A program made the position numbers and the translations under genes. The notes beneath the pieces were generated by a model. That model ran no database searches. It was not told the origin of the DNA and worked only from the letters and a program-made list of their open reading frames with translations. Shown piece after piece: positions 44,321 to 57,463 of a DNA stretch of 64,000 bases (its first letter is position 1; each line of letters begins with the position of its first letter). Source of the DNA: Ulota crispa (taxonomy: Eukaryota > Streptophyta > Bryopsida > Orthotrichales > Orthotrichaceae); contig OY987250.1 in assembly GCA_963920765.1 (NCBI GenBank), positions 6,634,001 through 6,698,000 of the forward strand. Direction: 5' to 3'.

Positions 44321-47300
44321 GGTTACAATGCACCAGTAAGGGGCACTAGAGTGATAAGGTTGATAGTTCCTGCGACAAAAAAAAATCAACATTAAGTACA
44401 CATACAAGTATTGCAAGCTCTGAACTCAATAAAGAATATTGCAAACAAATTGAAAACATTGTATCAAATGTACTTAATATTGGATAATACAAACAAAAAA
44501 CTCAACGGTTGTGGAGAAAAGTGATAATGAATAATCTAACAAATATGCAAAAAAATAGTCAAGAATTCAACCTTAGGAAACTAAATCAAAAGAAGCTGAG
44601 TCAAATGTTTCTAAAACATACATTATATAGAGAATGGAGTTCTAAAGCTCACTTAACTTGAAGAGAGACTAAAAAGCACAAAACAAAGAAAAAAAGGTGG
44701 CTATACAACCATAACATAGATAGAAAAGTAATCTAAAATAAACTCTTTACAACTGGTTCACTGCAATTTATTTAAAGCAAATAGTTCACTAGCATATACA
44801 AGCTTTCCAATTAGTTTCAAAATTATGTAAAGCTAGCTAACAGTGAGTTAGTAAGAATATTTAAAGCAAATAGTTAACTAGTCCATATAGGCTTTACAAT
44901 TTGTTCACTACCATCATCCCTTTGTACACTTCACTTCCGCCCTCTTACCCCACTACATTACTTGCATCAAAACCCAAAAATTTGCAAGAACCAAAGCAAT
45001 TAGCAAGAAAATCAGGATTTCATATAATTCAATAATACCCATTGCAAACTCTTTGATTAAAGAACATGAGATCCTTTTGCAGTCGTGAGAATTTATTGCC
45101 TTTCTTCACAATATATAGGTGCCAAACCCAATAACTTAATAATGATCTAAACCATTAGAAGAAAAATTCATGGTTGCTAAAGTATTGAGCAAAAAGTGAC
45201 AAGCGTTGAGTATTGAGCTGTAAGGTTTGAGCAACATGCATTTTTTAGATTTTATTTATTGGGTCTCAAAATAATGCCACAAATCCAAATGTGGACATTA
45301 TATTTTTTTTAGTAGTAAACACTTTGTGATGTAAATTAAAGAATTCATTCAAAAAATTCATCAAAATTTTTGGATGAACCAAATCCAAATGGAATGTAAA
45401 TATATTTTCATCCAAAAATGTCAATGAATGAAATCTAATTTGGATGAAAGTAGATGAATATAAAATTGCTTTTGCTTTCAATGAGACGTTTTGGAGTATT
45501 ATTTAGCCACCTTAAAACTAAGGAGGCTCTTAAAGTGGTTCAAAATTATTACTCCTATTTCGAGGAAATTAATAGCAAGTTGTCATCTATTTGATTCAGT
45601 GGATACTCACTTGCACGTACAACCACCATCGCTAGAGTATGAGCGGGGAGCAACGAGAAAATGAGCAATTAGATTTTAGCAACCATTAATAATTTAAATA
45701 CTAAAAATGGACATTTTGGAAAGAAAATTGTGATTTTAATATCCAAGAATAGAAATTTTGGATCTATAGAAAAAAATGAATCTAAGAAAACTTGTAGAAA
45801 TTTTGGTTTTAATCATCCATCCAATAATTATCATCCATTATTTATCATCTATCAAGCTTCATTTACCGTCCATCTTTCTTCCATCTACCATTTATCCATG
45901 CATCACTAATCTATTTGTCATCCTTGTCATTCATCCATCACCCATGTACAATTTATTCAAAAGAATATTTACGAATAAATCATTGTGTCTTAAAAAAATG
46001 GGTGCTTTTTTTTGTGCATCATCTTTTTGAAAACAGTGATTAGTAAAAAATTTAAAAATTATACTATTAATCTCATATCATTATTAATTACTTTTGAGTT
46101 GAGTAAGGGCCTCTTGGAGAAAATTCGTCTTGTTTTTGAATCAAATGCCAAATTGAAAAGATATTTCATTTAATAAAAGAAGCTTGTTTAAATTAATTTT
46201 GCAAAGAAATGAATTAGGATTTAGGATAGCATGCTTTCATCCTTTGGCTCAAAAAAATACACATTGCATATGATTTCCAAATTTTTAAAATAAAAAAAGC
46301 AGAATTTTAGAATATGATATGATAATGCTCTATATGGTGTACAACTTTGTCCATTTAATCATCCACTTCCTAATTCACTATAGTAGGCTTTGACTTTAAA
46401 GTTGTCTTGACGAAGTTACCTATGTAGATTCATGTTCTTCAAGTTATAACAAAAAACCAAATTAAACATAAATTAGATAAAGTACTTACAATATAATAAA
46501 TATTTAATAAATATGTAACAAATTTTGTCATGATTTATGCAATAAACACTAAAATACAAAAGGAGAGGTTGAAAATCAAGAGTTTATCTTACCTAAATCA
46601 TCATTTTTTGCAATGACTTTCTACTTTTTGTGTGTTGCTAGTGGAGGAATAAAATTAAGAGCCATCCAATTCATCTCACTTGAGTTTTACCATGTCAGCC
46701 TCTTGCGTAAGTCATGGTAGAATGGTAGTCAATTGCACTTAGGTTGTTAAATATGATAAGTATCACTTTTGCATTTGTAGTACCAAACATGGCCTTCTAC
46801 GGGGCCTTTGAAGTTTTATTTTTGAGTGGTGTTTGATTTTTATGAATATGAATTGCTTCATTTGTTATTGTAGTCATTTTTTGAAAACCCTAATTAACAA
46901 AAAATATCACAAATCCTTTAAGCAAATGATGGTGACTAAATATATTTAAAGTGTACTAAAAATTACCAAATGAAAAAACTTTAGTTACAAATGAAAACGC
47001 AAAAAAAATAGTAAGAATAATAATATCTAATTGAAAATGTACATGAAAATATCTATGATGAAAAAATGCTATGTATATTGTAGTTTAATTCTCCCAAGTT
47101 TTGAATTCATCTTTAAAAAAAATTATTCAAAATTATCAAGCGTTAAAGATCCATAAGTATGAATTTTGTGAAGTCAATGTGCAAAGATTGTTTTGACATG
47201 TGCATTTGTGATAAATTTGAACAAGCAAATTAATGATTTATTATTGAAAATGCCACAAACATAGCATTTCATGTATAATAATGTAGTTTATATGAAGAAC

Positions 47301-47789
47301 AATCACTCTTAGATGTTTACAAAATAAACATTTATTGATGATGTTCATTGTACACATGAAGCAAAAAAGTCATTATATTCCTAAATAGAGTTTTAGATCT
47401 ACACAGCCTAGGTGGCTTGAATCTAAACTTATTTGTGATTGAACTCAAGTGCAGTTTTTTTTACCTCGATACACATTGATTATTTACTCATGTATCAACT
47501 TAGCCTCTCCGGCATTTTCAACAACTTATGCCTTTTCTAAAATGTGCATATTGTTATTCAATCTCCAATCTAACCACCTTTTAATATGAGTTTGCATGTG
47601 TTTTAAAAAGGCTCTTTAACAAGCTATCATAAAACTAAACGAAATTTCCTTCATTCTAAAGAAGCCCCTTCATGAGTCATCTTAGAATTCAGAGACACTT
47701 CTTTGACAAAAATAAAATAAAACAACCAAAATAAAATAAAATAAAAATTTTGAGTGGTTTTTTTTATTTATTTGATTCAATGAACCTTC
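44321..47789. other. AT-rich intergenic DNA, no gene seen
   Basis: Contains a direct duplication of about 90 bp (ATTTAAAGCAAATAGTT at about 44771 and 44860), a weak hairpin around 45350-45425 (ATTTTTGGATGAA against TTCATCCAAAAAT), and a run of ATCCATC-like words at about 45808-45945. No ORF resembles a protein. The promoter of the LHT pseudogene should lie just right of 44368. Confidence 0.5.
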
Positions 47790-48090
47790 TTGATTTCAAG
47801 TAGCACTTTTTGCAATCCTACTAAGCTAGGAGAGAGCTATTTGGAACTCAAATAGCCCACTTCAACAAAAAAATATATATATTTCATTTTATTTTTACCT
47901 AAAGTGCCTATTCAATTTTGTGTAGCAATTTTTGCAATTTTAGTGCATTTGTAGAGGGCTATTTGGATTTTGAATAGCCATCTTCAACATTTTACTTATT
48001 GAAATTTTTAATTTTATTTAATTTTAGAATTTTAGAATTTCAAGAAGAAAAATATTCAACTATAAAAGGGATATTTAATTTTTAACAACG
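47790..48090. repeat. Two diverged units around AGCTATTTGGAA-CAAATAGCC
   Basis: TTTTTGCAATCCTACTAAGC...AGAGAGCTATTTGGAACTC and TTTTTGCAATTTTAGTGCAT...AGAGGGCTATTTGGATTTT are two related units about 125 bp apart. Each ends in a short hairpin (GCTATTTGG against CAAATAGCC). They look like older relatives of the following array. Confidence 0.5.
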
Positions 48091-48830
48091 TTTTAGCAAG
48101 CCACTTTTGGAGATGAATTAGCACATGCAATTGGAGATTTTCAATTTTGTTTACAATCTAATGAGTCTTAAAATCTCAAGTACAAAGACTATTTGCTTTA
48201 GAAAAGTGCTCTTTGATATCAAAAAGCACTCTTGCAACCCATTTTTGGAGATGAGTTAGAACCTCAAATTAAAAATTTACTATTTTGTTTACTATCTAAT
48301 GAGTTTAAAATCTCAAATACAAAAACCATTTGCCTCAAAAATGTGATGTTTGACATCAAATAACCTCTAGCAAGCCATGTTTGAAGATAATATCATCTTG
48401 GACCAAAGTTTCTTAGATTTGCTAACATTTTGATCAACTATGGAGTCATAATGAAAAAAACCTTTAATCTGAGGTACTAATTCATCTTCAAATATAAGTT
48501 GATAGAGTGCTATTTGATATTGAATAGTACTTTAGCAACCCATTTTTGGAGATGAATTAGTATCTCCAATTGGAGATTTTCAATTCTTTTTAGAAGCTAA
48601 TGAGTTTTAGAACTCCAAATACAAAAACCTTTTGTTTTAGAAAAGCTCTATTCTATATCAAATAGCACTCTAGCAAACCATTTTTGGAGATGAATTAGAA
48701 CCTCAAATTAGAGATTTTCAATTCTATTTAAAATTTAATGAGTTTTAAAATCCCAAATACAAAGACTATTTGCCTTAGAAAAGTGCTATTTGATATCAAA
48801 TGGCGTTTTTAGTAAGGCAAGCGGTCTTTG
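48091..48830. repeat. Tandem array with a period of about 138 bp
   Basis: The word GCAAGCCATTTTTGGAGATG begins units near 48096, 48234, 48370, 48535 and 48673. Between them recur CTAATGAGTTTTAAAATCTC, AAATACAAAGACTATTTGCC and AAGTGCTATTTGATATCAAA. One unit is about 27 bp longer. The period is close to those of many plant satellite repeats, but only five to six units are present. Confidence 0.85.
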
Positions 48831-50892
48831 TAATTAGAATTTCAAAGCTGGTTAGCATGTAATTAAAACTTTAAAACTCTAGGCTAAGGTGTTGTATCAT
48901 CTTTAAGATTGGTCAACTAGAAGGTAATCCAAATTTAAATAGTTTGTTTATCAAATTAAGTAATCTTTGTAGCATTTTTAGCTCCTAACAAAAAGCGTAA
49001 AGGAAGCTACTTAGAATGCAATAATCCTTTTTCAAAGCCTTTCTTGGCCACCAAAAAGGCTTGTAAGAAAGCTTCTTTAGATTTTGAAGGGCCTACTTTA
49101 CAATTTTTGGAAGCGCAAAAGAACTTTTTGGATCCAATGAATCTTTTTACTCTTTAATGGAATATTAAAGAGCATCTTTAACAATTGAGTATGCTTTTTT
49201 ATAAACCAACTTCAAATTCATAAGGGCCCTTTTGGATCTGATGAGTCTTTTAGATTTTTCAAGTTGACCCATAAAAAAACTTGTCAGATCCTCAAGCAAA
49301 AACCTTTACTATTCCCCTTGGTGGTTTTAGGAGGCTCTTTAGATTTGAGAAGATTATTTTGCCAAAAAAAAAAAGTAATAATGCGGTATAGAAAAAAAAC
49401 TGAAAACCAAATAAATAAATGCTTCATATATATGTTTGGAGCTTTTTTGCTTTTAAATTTTCAACTATTTGATTGACATGGTAACTAATATTATGCTCAT
49501 TTCTCAAATATAGTTTGTTGTTTAAAATGACATATAACAAGAGTTTACACATGAGCAAACACTCAACGCTTTTTAGGCCAAGAAAATTGAATTCTAATTG
49601 TATCATACAAAAATTTAGATTCTAGTCAAGTAAGCTATGCAATTTTATATTCCACTTCATGGAATGACAATTCTCGGCTTATCCTTCTAGTTGATGTGCT
49701 TTACCTTAAGTTAGAATTTTTTAATTTCTATAAAATGAGAGATAAGGTGATGTACTTGTGCATTCATAATGATCAGGATTTATTGACTTAAGGCAAAAGG
49801 TCACCCATAAAATTACAACCGTATTGTGACATGGGTTTTGTTTTTTATTAATTCAAAAATATAAAAAATGAATTTTCAAATAATGTTAGGAAACAAATAA
49901 CAAAATGTGTAAAAAATGAATAAGAGATGTGATAAAAAGTTCACTAATAAGATATCAATGTCGTTTGGCACTTAACGCTCACCTCCAACCGTTATCAATT
50001 CAATTAAAATATGTTACACCCACTCCACTTTCATTCATTCTAAATAAATTAATCGTTTCCATTTTGATTGTCCCTTTAGATTTGAAAGGACACGAGATTT
50101 TATTCATATTAAATATATGACAAATAGTCAAATAATTATGTATTTACAAAATCAAAATCATCATTATTCCACCTAAACATAAACAAAACACTTTAGGTAA
50201 AAACAATAATAATTTCATCATTGCAAAAACGAAACCCATGTCACACTACGGTAGTACCTAGAATGATCATTAGCTAGTCAAAAATGAAGAGTACAAGAAA
50301 GAAGTACACTACAATTTGAACAAATTAGGTTTTTTGAGGTACATGTTTTTCATGTGGGATGAAATTCATCAAATTTAGGCTTGGTCAAAGTTCACCAAGA
50401 AGATAAAATTTGATAAATGCAAATGGCAAATTTTTTTAATTAATTAAATTCAAGGTGTTAGAGGAGTAGCCACCAAATTTTTCATATGTTTATACCCATA
50501 TGTATAAAAGTATGAAAATATGTGCACGTATGAAACTTCTAGTACATGCATAGAAAGAGTAGAAAATCAATAAACAAATAAAAGAATGCATATGGAAAGA
50601 GACACAAACAGTGTGATGTCAATTTCTAGTGCAAGTTTATTATATTGTTTTTGAAATTCAAGCCTTGGAATTTGCCAAGTATATTGTGCACAAAAAGTCC
50701 ATTAAAAAGCAATCACAAAATGTTGTGGCAAATCAATCTAAATCCATTGATTTTCATATTGGATGAAAACCTTCTTTAAAAAGATTGGTTGTGCCTCAAC
50801 GACCATCACTTAAAAAATAAGAATAAAAGCAAACGATAAATTGCCAAAATACGCTTGGCTTAAATGCCATGCATCCATCATATCACTAGTGT
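48831..50892. other. AT-rich intergenic DNA, no gene seen
   Basis: Nothing recognisable; short ORFs only. Confidence 0.5.
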
Positions 50893-51934
50893 GTAACCCC
50901 TAAGCGCCCAATTGACCATTTTCTAGTTGCTGCCGGTTTTTTTGGGCTGCCTGAGATGATTTCTTTTTTTTTCAAAATTTTTTTTTTGTAATAGAAAATC
51001 AATTCTTCTTTCCAACTTAACTTAAATCATGTCAATCCAAGTTAAACTTCACCAAGGAGAAATTTTCAAAAACAAACACTTCAATATTTGCTAGTGTTGT
51101 AAAATTTACTATTTTGGGAAACTATTGATGTTCTCTCCTTTCAAAAACTTGCATTTTTGAAGTTTAGGATATAATGTCTATTTTTAACCAATTATACAAA
51201 AATTTGAAATCTATGAGTAAAATTTGTAATTTTGTTGAATATTAAATGGTAAATGCTTCTAAATTCATTACACAAAAATCCAAACTTTTTTTGTGTGTTT
51301 AACACATGGATAATTACTTAACATCATGATTCTTATATATTTTCTCTTTTGAAGCAAACTTCATCAAGGTTACAAAAGTACCATTTTATAACACATCTAT
51401 GCTTGGGGAGGTCACTCTATGTATATTTTGAGCAATGTGCGGGAAATACTAGTTGCTAGTTCATTGTTAGCTGGTGGAATTAGGAAAATAACTGGTTGGA
51501 TTTTGAATTTAGAGCATGCAAAACTAGAAAGACATTTAAAAAGCCGGATTTCAACCGGTACCTTCCAAAATTTGTAGGATTTTTAACTGGCTTTCATCAA
51601 AATATGACGGATTTTAGCCGATAGGTTAAACTATTCACTGGCTGGTACTTGGGCAAGCCTAGGGTTATACCCAGGTATCAATCCCACAACCCTTTGGGTA
51701 TAATTCTTTGAAACCCTCTGGATATTATTTCTCACTCTAATACCCTGAACCCTATAACACCATATTAGGCAATTTAGGCAAAAGGGTATATTTTGAGACT
51801 TTTGAAGGTTTTAGGTGATCACCTAAAACCAAGCTCAACATTTTTTTTGTACATGTACCCTCACATGAGAGGAGGAATTTGCAAGGGAAAAAATCTTAGT
51901 GGCTCATATTGAATCTGATACCTTCAAATATGGT
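50893..51934. mobile_element. Solo left end of a piggyBac-like element and adjoining repeat
   Basis: GTAACCCCTAAGCGCCCAAT at 50893 is a superfamily terminus with the outer T changed. No partner immediately follows. The best matching right end in reverse orientation is at 54006, which would make a composite of about 3.1 kb with nested elements. The text soon after the end resembles family F (GGGCTGCCTGAGATGA, low-complexity T run). Confidence 0.4.
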
Positions 51935-52871
51935 TTAACCCCTAAAGGCCCAAACAGTGTTTTTTGGCAACATAGCAATTTTGGGCAGCTTACGACAAAT
52001 GAATTTTTCATTTTTTTTCTTTGAAATTTTCACACATGATGTGTCCAAGGAGTAGCTTTAAGGCCCACCAAATTTCATAACTTTTGACTGCATGGTTCAA
52101 AATTTATTGCATGACATGTAGCTTTCTTTGTTTGGAGGGCAACCCGGGCAACTCAAAAAACTTCTTTAAAAATTACATATTTTGAATTTTGTTTTTTCAA
52201 ATTAGTTCTTTAGATTTATATGTACTTGGAAAGCTTTGAATCATTCAATTTTCATCAATGAGATGAAAGTTATGAGGAGATTCTACTTGCGGGCAGCTAT
52301 GGATTTCCTACTCTAAAAAAACTTTTAAGTCCTATGTTTTACTCAATTTTTAATATTTTGGGAAAAAAATAAAGCCAAATTATATAGATTGTTTATTACA
52401 ACATTTTGACCATTGGGATTGGAATTTTTGTTTTTCATTTAATTAAATTCTTAACAATTTAGTGTTTTGTATCATTCTCTACTTCTTTTTACTTACTATT
52501 TTTTCCCTATGTGTTATACATTAGATTTGAAATTTTTCAAGTATGTACTTGACTTGCCTTGAAGAATGAATACAAAAAATTATAACCATTTTGAAACTTT
52601 TTTCATAGAAATATGACCTTGTGAAGTGCAGCTACCCGGATTTTTGCAGGGACAAAAAACAACTTTTTGTCAATTCAAACTCAATCACCAAACAATCCAC
52701 ATGGCAAAAATTTTTGAATTTTTTTCCACATCTTTGGATACTAGTGTACTACAAGATCTTATAGTTTGATGTGTCCAAAAATAACTTTTATCTAAAATTT
52801 GATATTTGCACTACAAATGACAGTTTTGGGCAATGTTGATGAAAACATAGCCAAAAGCCTTTAGGGGTTAA
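51935..52871. mobile_element. piggyBac-like element, family F copy 2
   Basis: Starts TTAACCCCTAAAGGCCCAAA and ends AAAGCCTTTAGGGGTTAA, TTAA on both sides. The segment at about 52135-52310 matches the left arm of the foldback at 23308 (AACTTCTTTAAAAATTACAT, TTTGAATCATTCAATT, GAGATGAAAGTTATGAG, GCGGGCAG). The two halves do not pair here as they do in copy 1. Alternatively the left end pairs with 54006. Confidence 0.65.
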
Positions 52872-54002
52872 GGTAACTTTTTGGGTTTAAGGTGGAGTAC
52901 AAAATGGTACCTCCCTTTTTTCCAATTTACCTAATATGGTGTTCTATGCGGAGTGCACAATGGTGCAACAATAAACCATTGCCAAACAAATGCCGTTTCT
53001 AAAACCGTAAACAGTTGCCAGTTTGTCGCTCACAATCATCACATAAATCTTCCTTGGAGGGCGTTGGTTGTGAAATCACAACATTCACTATCAACGTCTT
53101 TGCCTTTTGCCTTTGTTTGTGATTTTTTTCGTGGTTGTGTTTTGTGATCCCTTTGAAATTGTCTTTTCATTTATGCATTATGAGAATTTAATAAAATTAC
53201 TGGTACAAATTTCAATTTGAAGGAAATTAGCTGGTGGAAATTTGAAATTATAGAAAATCAACCAGACATTTTTTGAATTGAGAGGATGCAACCAATGCCC
53301 ACTGAAAAAAAAAATTGGTTCAATTTTGTAATAGGAAGAAATCAATTGGAGGGGCTCCAAAAATTTCCCAAACATTGATTTTGAGTACCCCGTGCGGCAA
53401 GGGTTTTTTTTGGGGGGCTATTTATCTCATAGGCAAGAATTAAAGGATCCTTATAATTACTTATAATTGACAAATGGCTTATTTGATGGAACTCTATCAT
53501 TACTTATACTTTCTATTTCAATGCAATTTATTCTAGGCCATATTTTTTATGAAGAAAAACCTAGAATTGAAAAACAAGTTAAAATGAGAAAAATTAGACA
53601 AAGAAGTATACAACCCTTTCTTTTTCTTTTGAAGTCTTGAAGCTACCCACTTTTATTTGAAGAAATTGGGCATTTAATTGCTAATAAAACAAAAAAACGT
53701 TTGACCCAGCTGTGCACCTAATTGTACACACATGCTATAGTAAATTTAGTTTACATGATCCAATATATGACAAACTAAATTATTTGTACAAAATACTAAT
53801 GATCCACATTTAAAGGCTACCTAAATTACTTATAAATGATTTTTGGCATTTAATAGCCTCTATCTAATTTTAAAGTTTTTTATAAATTTTACCCAAAAAG
53901 AATAAAAAACTATCTATATTTTGCCGCACATTGTTTCTAAAATACGGTAAGTTATCTCCCCGAGCATCTATGTTTTGCCTTTACCTCTTGGGCCTTTAGG
54001 GG
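52872..54002. other. AT-rich DNA between TTAA ends, no gene seen
   Basis: The short ORF at 52953-53147 has no recognisable domain. It may be the inside of a larger element ending at 54006. Confidence 0.4.
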
Positions 54003-54006
54003 TTAA
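53987..54006. mobile_element. Solo right end of a piggyBac-like element
   Basis: CTTGGGCCTTTAGGGGTTAA is a canonical right terminus with TTAA. Reverse-complemented, it matches the left end at 51935 for 19 bases (TTAACCCCTAAAGGCCCAA), so 51935-54006 may be one element with an internal insertion ending at 52871. Confidence 0.6.
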
Positions 54007-54107
54007 AATAACACAGTCTACTACACATTGTCAATAATAGTAGTGAAAGGAAAACAAACACTTATTTCAAGCCATATAGACAAATTTCTTACCATGATTT
54101 ATAAATT

Positions 54108-54112
<5 letters not shown>

Positions 54113-54146
<34 letters not shown>
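54113..54146. repeat. (TA)n microsatellite
   Basis: About 17 uninterrupted TA units. Confidence 0.95.
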
Positions 54147-54147
<1 letters not shown>

Positions 54148-54395
54148 CTTTGGATGTGTATCATAGATTTGGCACTAGTATTGTTGCCCTTGATATGCAC
54201 AAACTATTGCACGCACTTGTACTTGTTATGCAAGGGACAACACCATTTGGTGAGCGTAAAGCGGTGAGCCTTGAGCAGGGATTTGAGATTCTGTGAGCAA
54301 GAACAAATCCTCAACTCAAAATCAATGAAATAACTAAAAAAACAATAAGTTTTTCAAGAGACAATAGTTTAAAATACGTAATTATTGGGCCATAT

Positions 54396-55351
54396 CACTA
54401 GTAGAAAACTACGTCCAAAACAATAGAAAATCAACAGGTTCTTGTTGTTTTAGACACTTGCACGTGCTAATTGACTAATTTAACAAAATTCTGTAAAAAA
54501 CTACTACTTACATTTTATTGATTTGGACACCATTGTCTAAATCAATAGAAATTTTAGAATCTTTGAGAATCTTTTGAGAATCATTAAGAATCTTTTTGGA
54601 ATCTTTTAGCATCTTTGAAAATCTTTGAAAATTTTAAGAATCTTTTCAAGTTTTTTTGAGAATCTTTGAGTATCTTTGAGAATATTTTTGGAACCTTTGG
54701 GAATATTTGAAAATGTTTTATGAATTTTGAGAATCTTTGAGAATCTTCTTGGAATCTTTGAAAATCTTTGAAAATCTTTTTGGAATCTCTAAAAATCTTT
54801 GAGAATTTTTTAGAATCTTTTAGGAATTTTTGAGAATCTTTGAAAATCTTCTTGGAATCCTTTTAGAATATTTGAGAATAATTTGAGAATAATTGGAATC
54901 CTTGAGAATCTTCTTGAAATCTTTTTAGAATTCATTAAAACACTTCAAAATCTTATATACATATAGAAACCCTTACAATATTTTTGGGTTGTTTTTGGAA
55001 TCTTTTCAAAATATTTTTGAACTTCATTGACATATATTGAAACTTTAAAAAGTAAAAGAGTCTTTCAAAACTTTTTAGAATCTTTAGGAGTTTTTGTTGT
55101 ATATTGATTTTTTTTCCCTTCACTTTTCACAATTTGACATGATTTGAAATTAGTAGACTCTAAAGTCTACTAAAAAATGCATGTTTATGAAAACTTGGTT
55201 TTTTTGGTTGTTTTAGTCTTGTTAATTTATTTTATTATTTTATTGAAATCAATAGATTTTTTTAGATTAAGAGATTTTTGTCCAAGTGAATAATAAAGTG
55301 AACTCATTCAACGTGATCAAAATAACAGAAAAACCAAATTTTCTACTAGTG
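54396..55351. mobile_element. CACTA-like non-autonomous element, CACTAGTAGAAAA ends, copy 1
   Basis: The left end CACTAGTAGAAAACTACGTC and the right end ACCAAATTTTCTACTAGTG are inverted repeats for 14 bp. Just inside is AACAATAGAAAATCAACAG with a TTGTTGTTTTAGACACTTG hairpin arm. The interior is dominated by the AATCTTTGAG repeat. A clean 3-bp duplication was not found. Superfamily assignment rests on the CACTA start. Confidence 0.6.
54540..55090. repeat. Degenerate short tandem repeat, GAATCTTTGA words
   Basis: More than 30 head-to-tail words of 10-14 bp of the form GAATCTTT(T/G)(A/G), decaying towards the right side. This is the bulk of the CACTA-like element interior. Confidence 0.9.
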
Positions 55352-57111
55352 ATAACCAAAACAACAAAAAATCAACAGTTTTTTGTTGATTTTGGACACT
55401 TTTGAACACAACTTGACTAATCCAACAAAATTTCATAGAGGACATACAACATTTTATTGTATTAGATACCACAAATTCTTTTTGAAAAAATAAAAGAATG
55501 CCCCTCAATTCTTTGAAAAATGAAAATATATCCCTCAAAGATATAAACTATCAAAAATACCCTTGACTTTTTGAAAAAATACCAATTATACACCTAATAT
55601 TTTGGAAAAATATTAAAAATGCTCCTGAACTATTTTGAATTATCAAGTATATCCTTGTGTTATTTGAAAAATAATTTTTACCTTTGGTTTTGTGTAAAAT
55701 GGTAGTTAATCTTTACTCTTGGATTTTGAAGATACCATAAATACCACTTGTGTTTTTGTGCCTTTTTCTTGCAATTCTATTTTAAATTCTAACACAAAAC
55801 AATAAAAAACACTATGCAGTTGATGCAATAATTTTTGCAATGATAAATCTATATGTAAAAATTCTACAAAGAGTTTGAAGAACTTGACCATAAGATTGAG
55901 TTTGCATTTAACTTGATTCTATTTTTGTAATTTTCATTGTCATTCTAGTAATTACAAAAACTTGTAATAAAAAATAGTGAATTATGGAAACTTCCAATAT
56001 CCTCAAAAATAACCAAGAATATAGTTTAAATGATATTTTGATACAAAACTAAAGGTAATTTTTATATTTCAAATAACATAAGAGTATATTTGATATTTCA
56101 AAAAAAGAAGCATCTTTGGTATTATCTCAAACTAGGGGTATAGTTGATATTCTTACAAAAAGCAAGATTATTTTTTATATTTTCTCTTGTATTAACTAGA
56201 TCAACGAAAAAAAAAATCTTATGAAATATTTTTGGAATATTATGAAAGATTCAAAGATCTTCAAAATATTATAGAATTTTGTTTAATCTTTTGGATCCTT
56301 TGAAAATTTGATTATATGATTGCAATGTTCTTGTTTCCATGACTATTCAAAATTTGATGTTTTTTAAAGCTAGCAAACTATGGAGGCTATTATAACCTAA
56401 TAAGAGTTTTGTTTACAATAAAATTTGAACTAAAAAGAATTGGAAATGAAGCCAACCTTCACTTGTAACAATCATTTTGATATTTATGTATTCCAATCAA
56501 AATTTATAAACAAAAATCAAAGTGGTGGAAATATATATATTTTTTTAAATTTCAAAACTCTGTCTTCAATTTTTGCTCATAACTTTTGATTGAAGATCTA
56601 AAATCTGAATTTTTTTTGTCAGAGGTGAAAGTAGATTACATAAAACATCTTTTTGTAGTTTTAAAATTTTTGAAAAAAGTTGTTTAATAGGCTGACATAG
56701 CAATCAACAATAATACAAATTGTACAAGTTAGTTTTGAATACTATAGTGTGCATGAGCATGTGGGTATGGTGTGGTGGTTGGGATGGTGGCTTCCCAATC
56801 ATGATGTTGGGGTTTTGAATCCTGCCTCCACAAACTGTGCGCGACCGATTGGCCCGGCAGCCCAAGCGCCTATAACCAGCTGTTCTGGTTGCTTGTACCT
56901 CATTTAGCTAGGGATTTTTATTTAATCATTTTGATTTTTTCCAATTCTAGAAAAATTACTATTGAAAAAAATGAAAAAAATAACAAATAAGTAACAAAAA
57001 AACAACTAACTCTTGTTTTAAAGTACCCAAACTAACATGTCCAAATCAATAGAAAAAAACAACAAATTGTAGTTGATTTCTATTGATTGTCAGCAAAATT
57101 TTCTAGTAGTG
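55352..57111. mobile_element. CACTA-like element, second unit
   Basis: Immediately after the first unit ends, AACCAAAACAACAAAAAATC with TTGTTGATTTTGGACACTTTTG repeats the subterminal sequence of copy 1. The right end at 57111 reads TTTTCTAGTAGTG, the reverse complement of CACTACTAGAAAA. The two units therefore lie head to tail, or one element carries an internal end. Contains the SINE-like segment at 56765-56935. Confidence 0.5.
56765..56935 (+). mobile_element. tRNA-derived SINE-like segment
   Basis: GTGTGGTGGTTGGGATGGTG resembles a tRNA-type A box and GGGGTTTTGAATCCTGCC a B box about 50 bases downstream. A GC-rich body follows. The layout matches the head of plant SINEs. It does not fold into a functional tRNA as far as I can see, and no poly-A tail or target duplication was defined. 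Confidence 0.5.
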
Positions 57112-57458
57112 TATGTAGATAGTTATTGGTGAAATTTATTATTTTGACTAAAAATCTTTGCTCATGGCTCACCAATCCTTGCTCATGAAATAGCATTCCC
57201 CATGGAGGTGGGAAGCTTTTGGCATAGCCAAGAAAGACTTCCTAGTGGACTTGGATCTTTGCCTCGTGAGTGTGGGCCATGTGTAGCTCCTTGCCGGGGC
57301 TCTTTCCATTCATTAGGTAAAAAGTGGAAAGGCCATAGGGCTCCAAAATGGAGCACTTCCTCAAATGTACATTGTATGTACATTGTTGCAAGACTACAAA
57401 AAAATATGTACAAACACAATACATTTGGGGATGAATTCTATTTTAGAGCCTGCTTCAA
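57112..57458. other. Mixed-composition intergenic DNA
   Basis: A GC-richer patch at about 57190-57400 supports overlapping ORFs on both strands, neither recognisable. Confidence 0.4.
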
Positions 57459-57463
57459 TTTAG

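Noticed and set aside
54028..54267. 79-codon ORF running through the (TA)n microsatellite
   Set aside because: The middle is a YIYIYI run produced by the microsatellite; there is no domain and no support.
56765..56850. Functional tRNA gene
   Set aside because: The B box is imperfect (TTTTGAATCC), no acceptor stem pairing was found, and a SINE head explains the boxes better.
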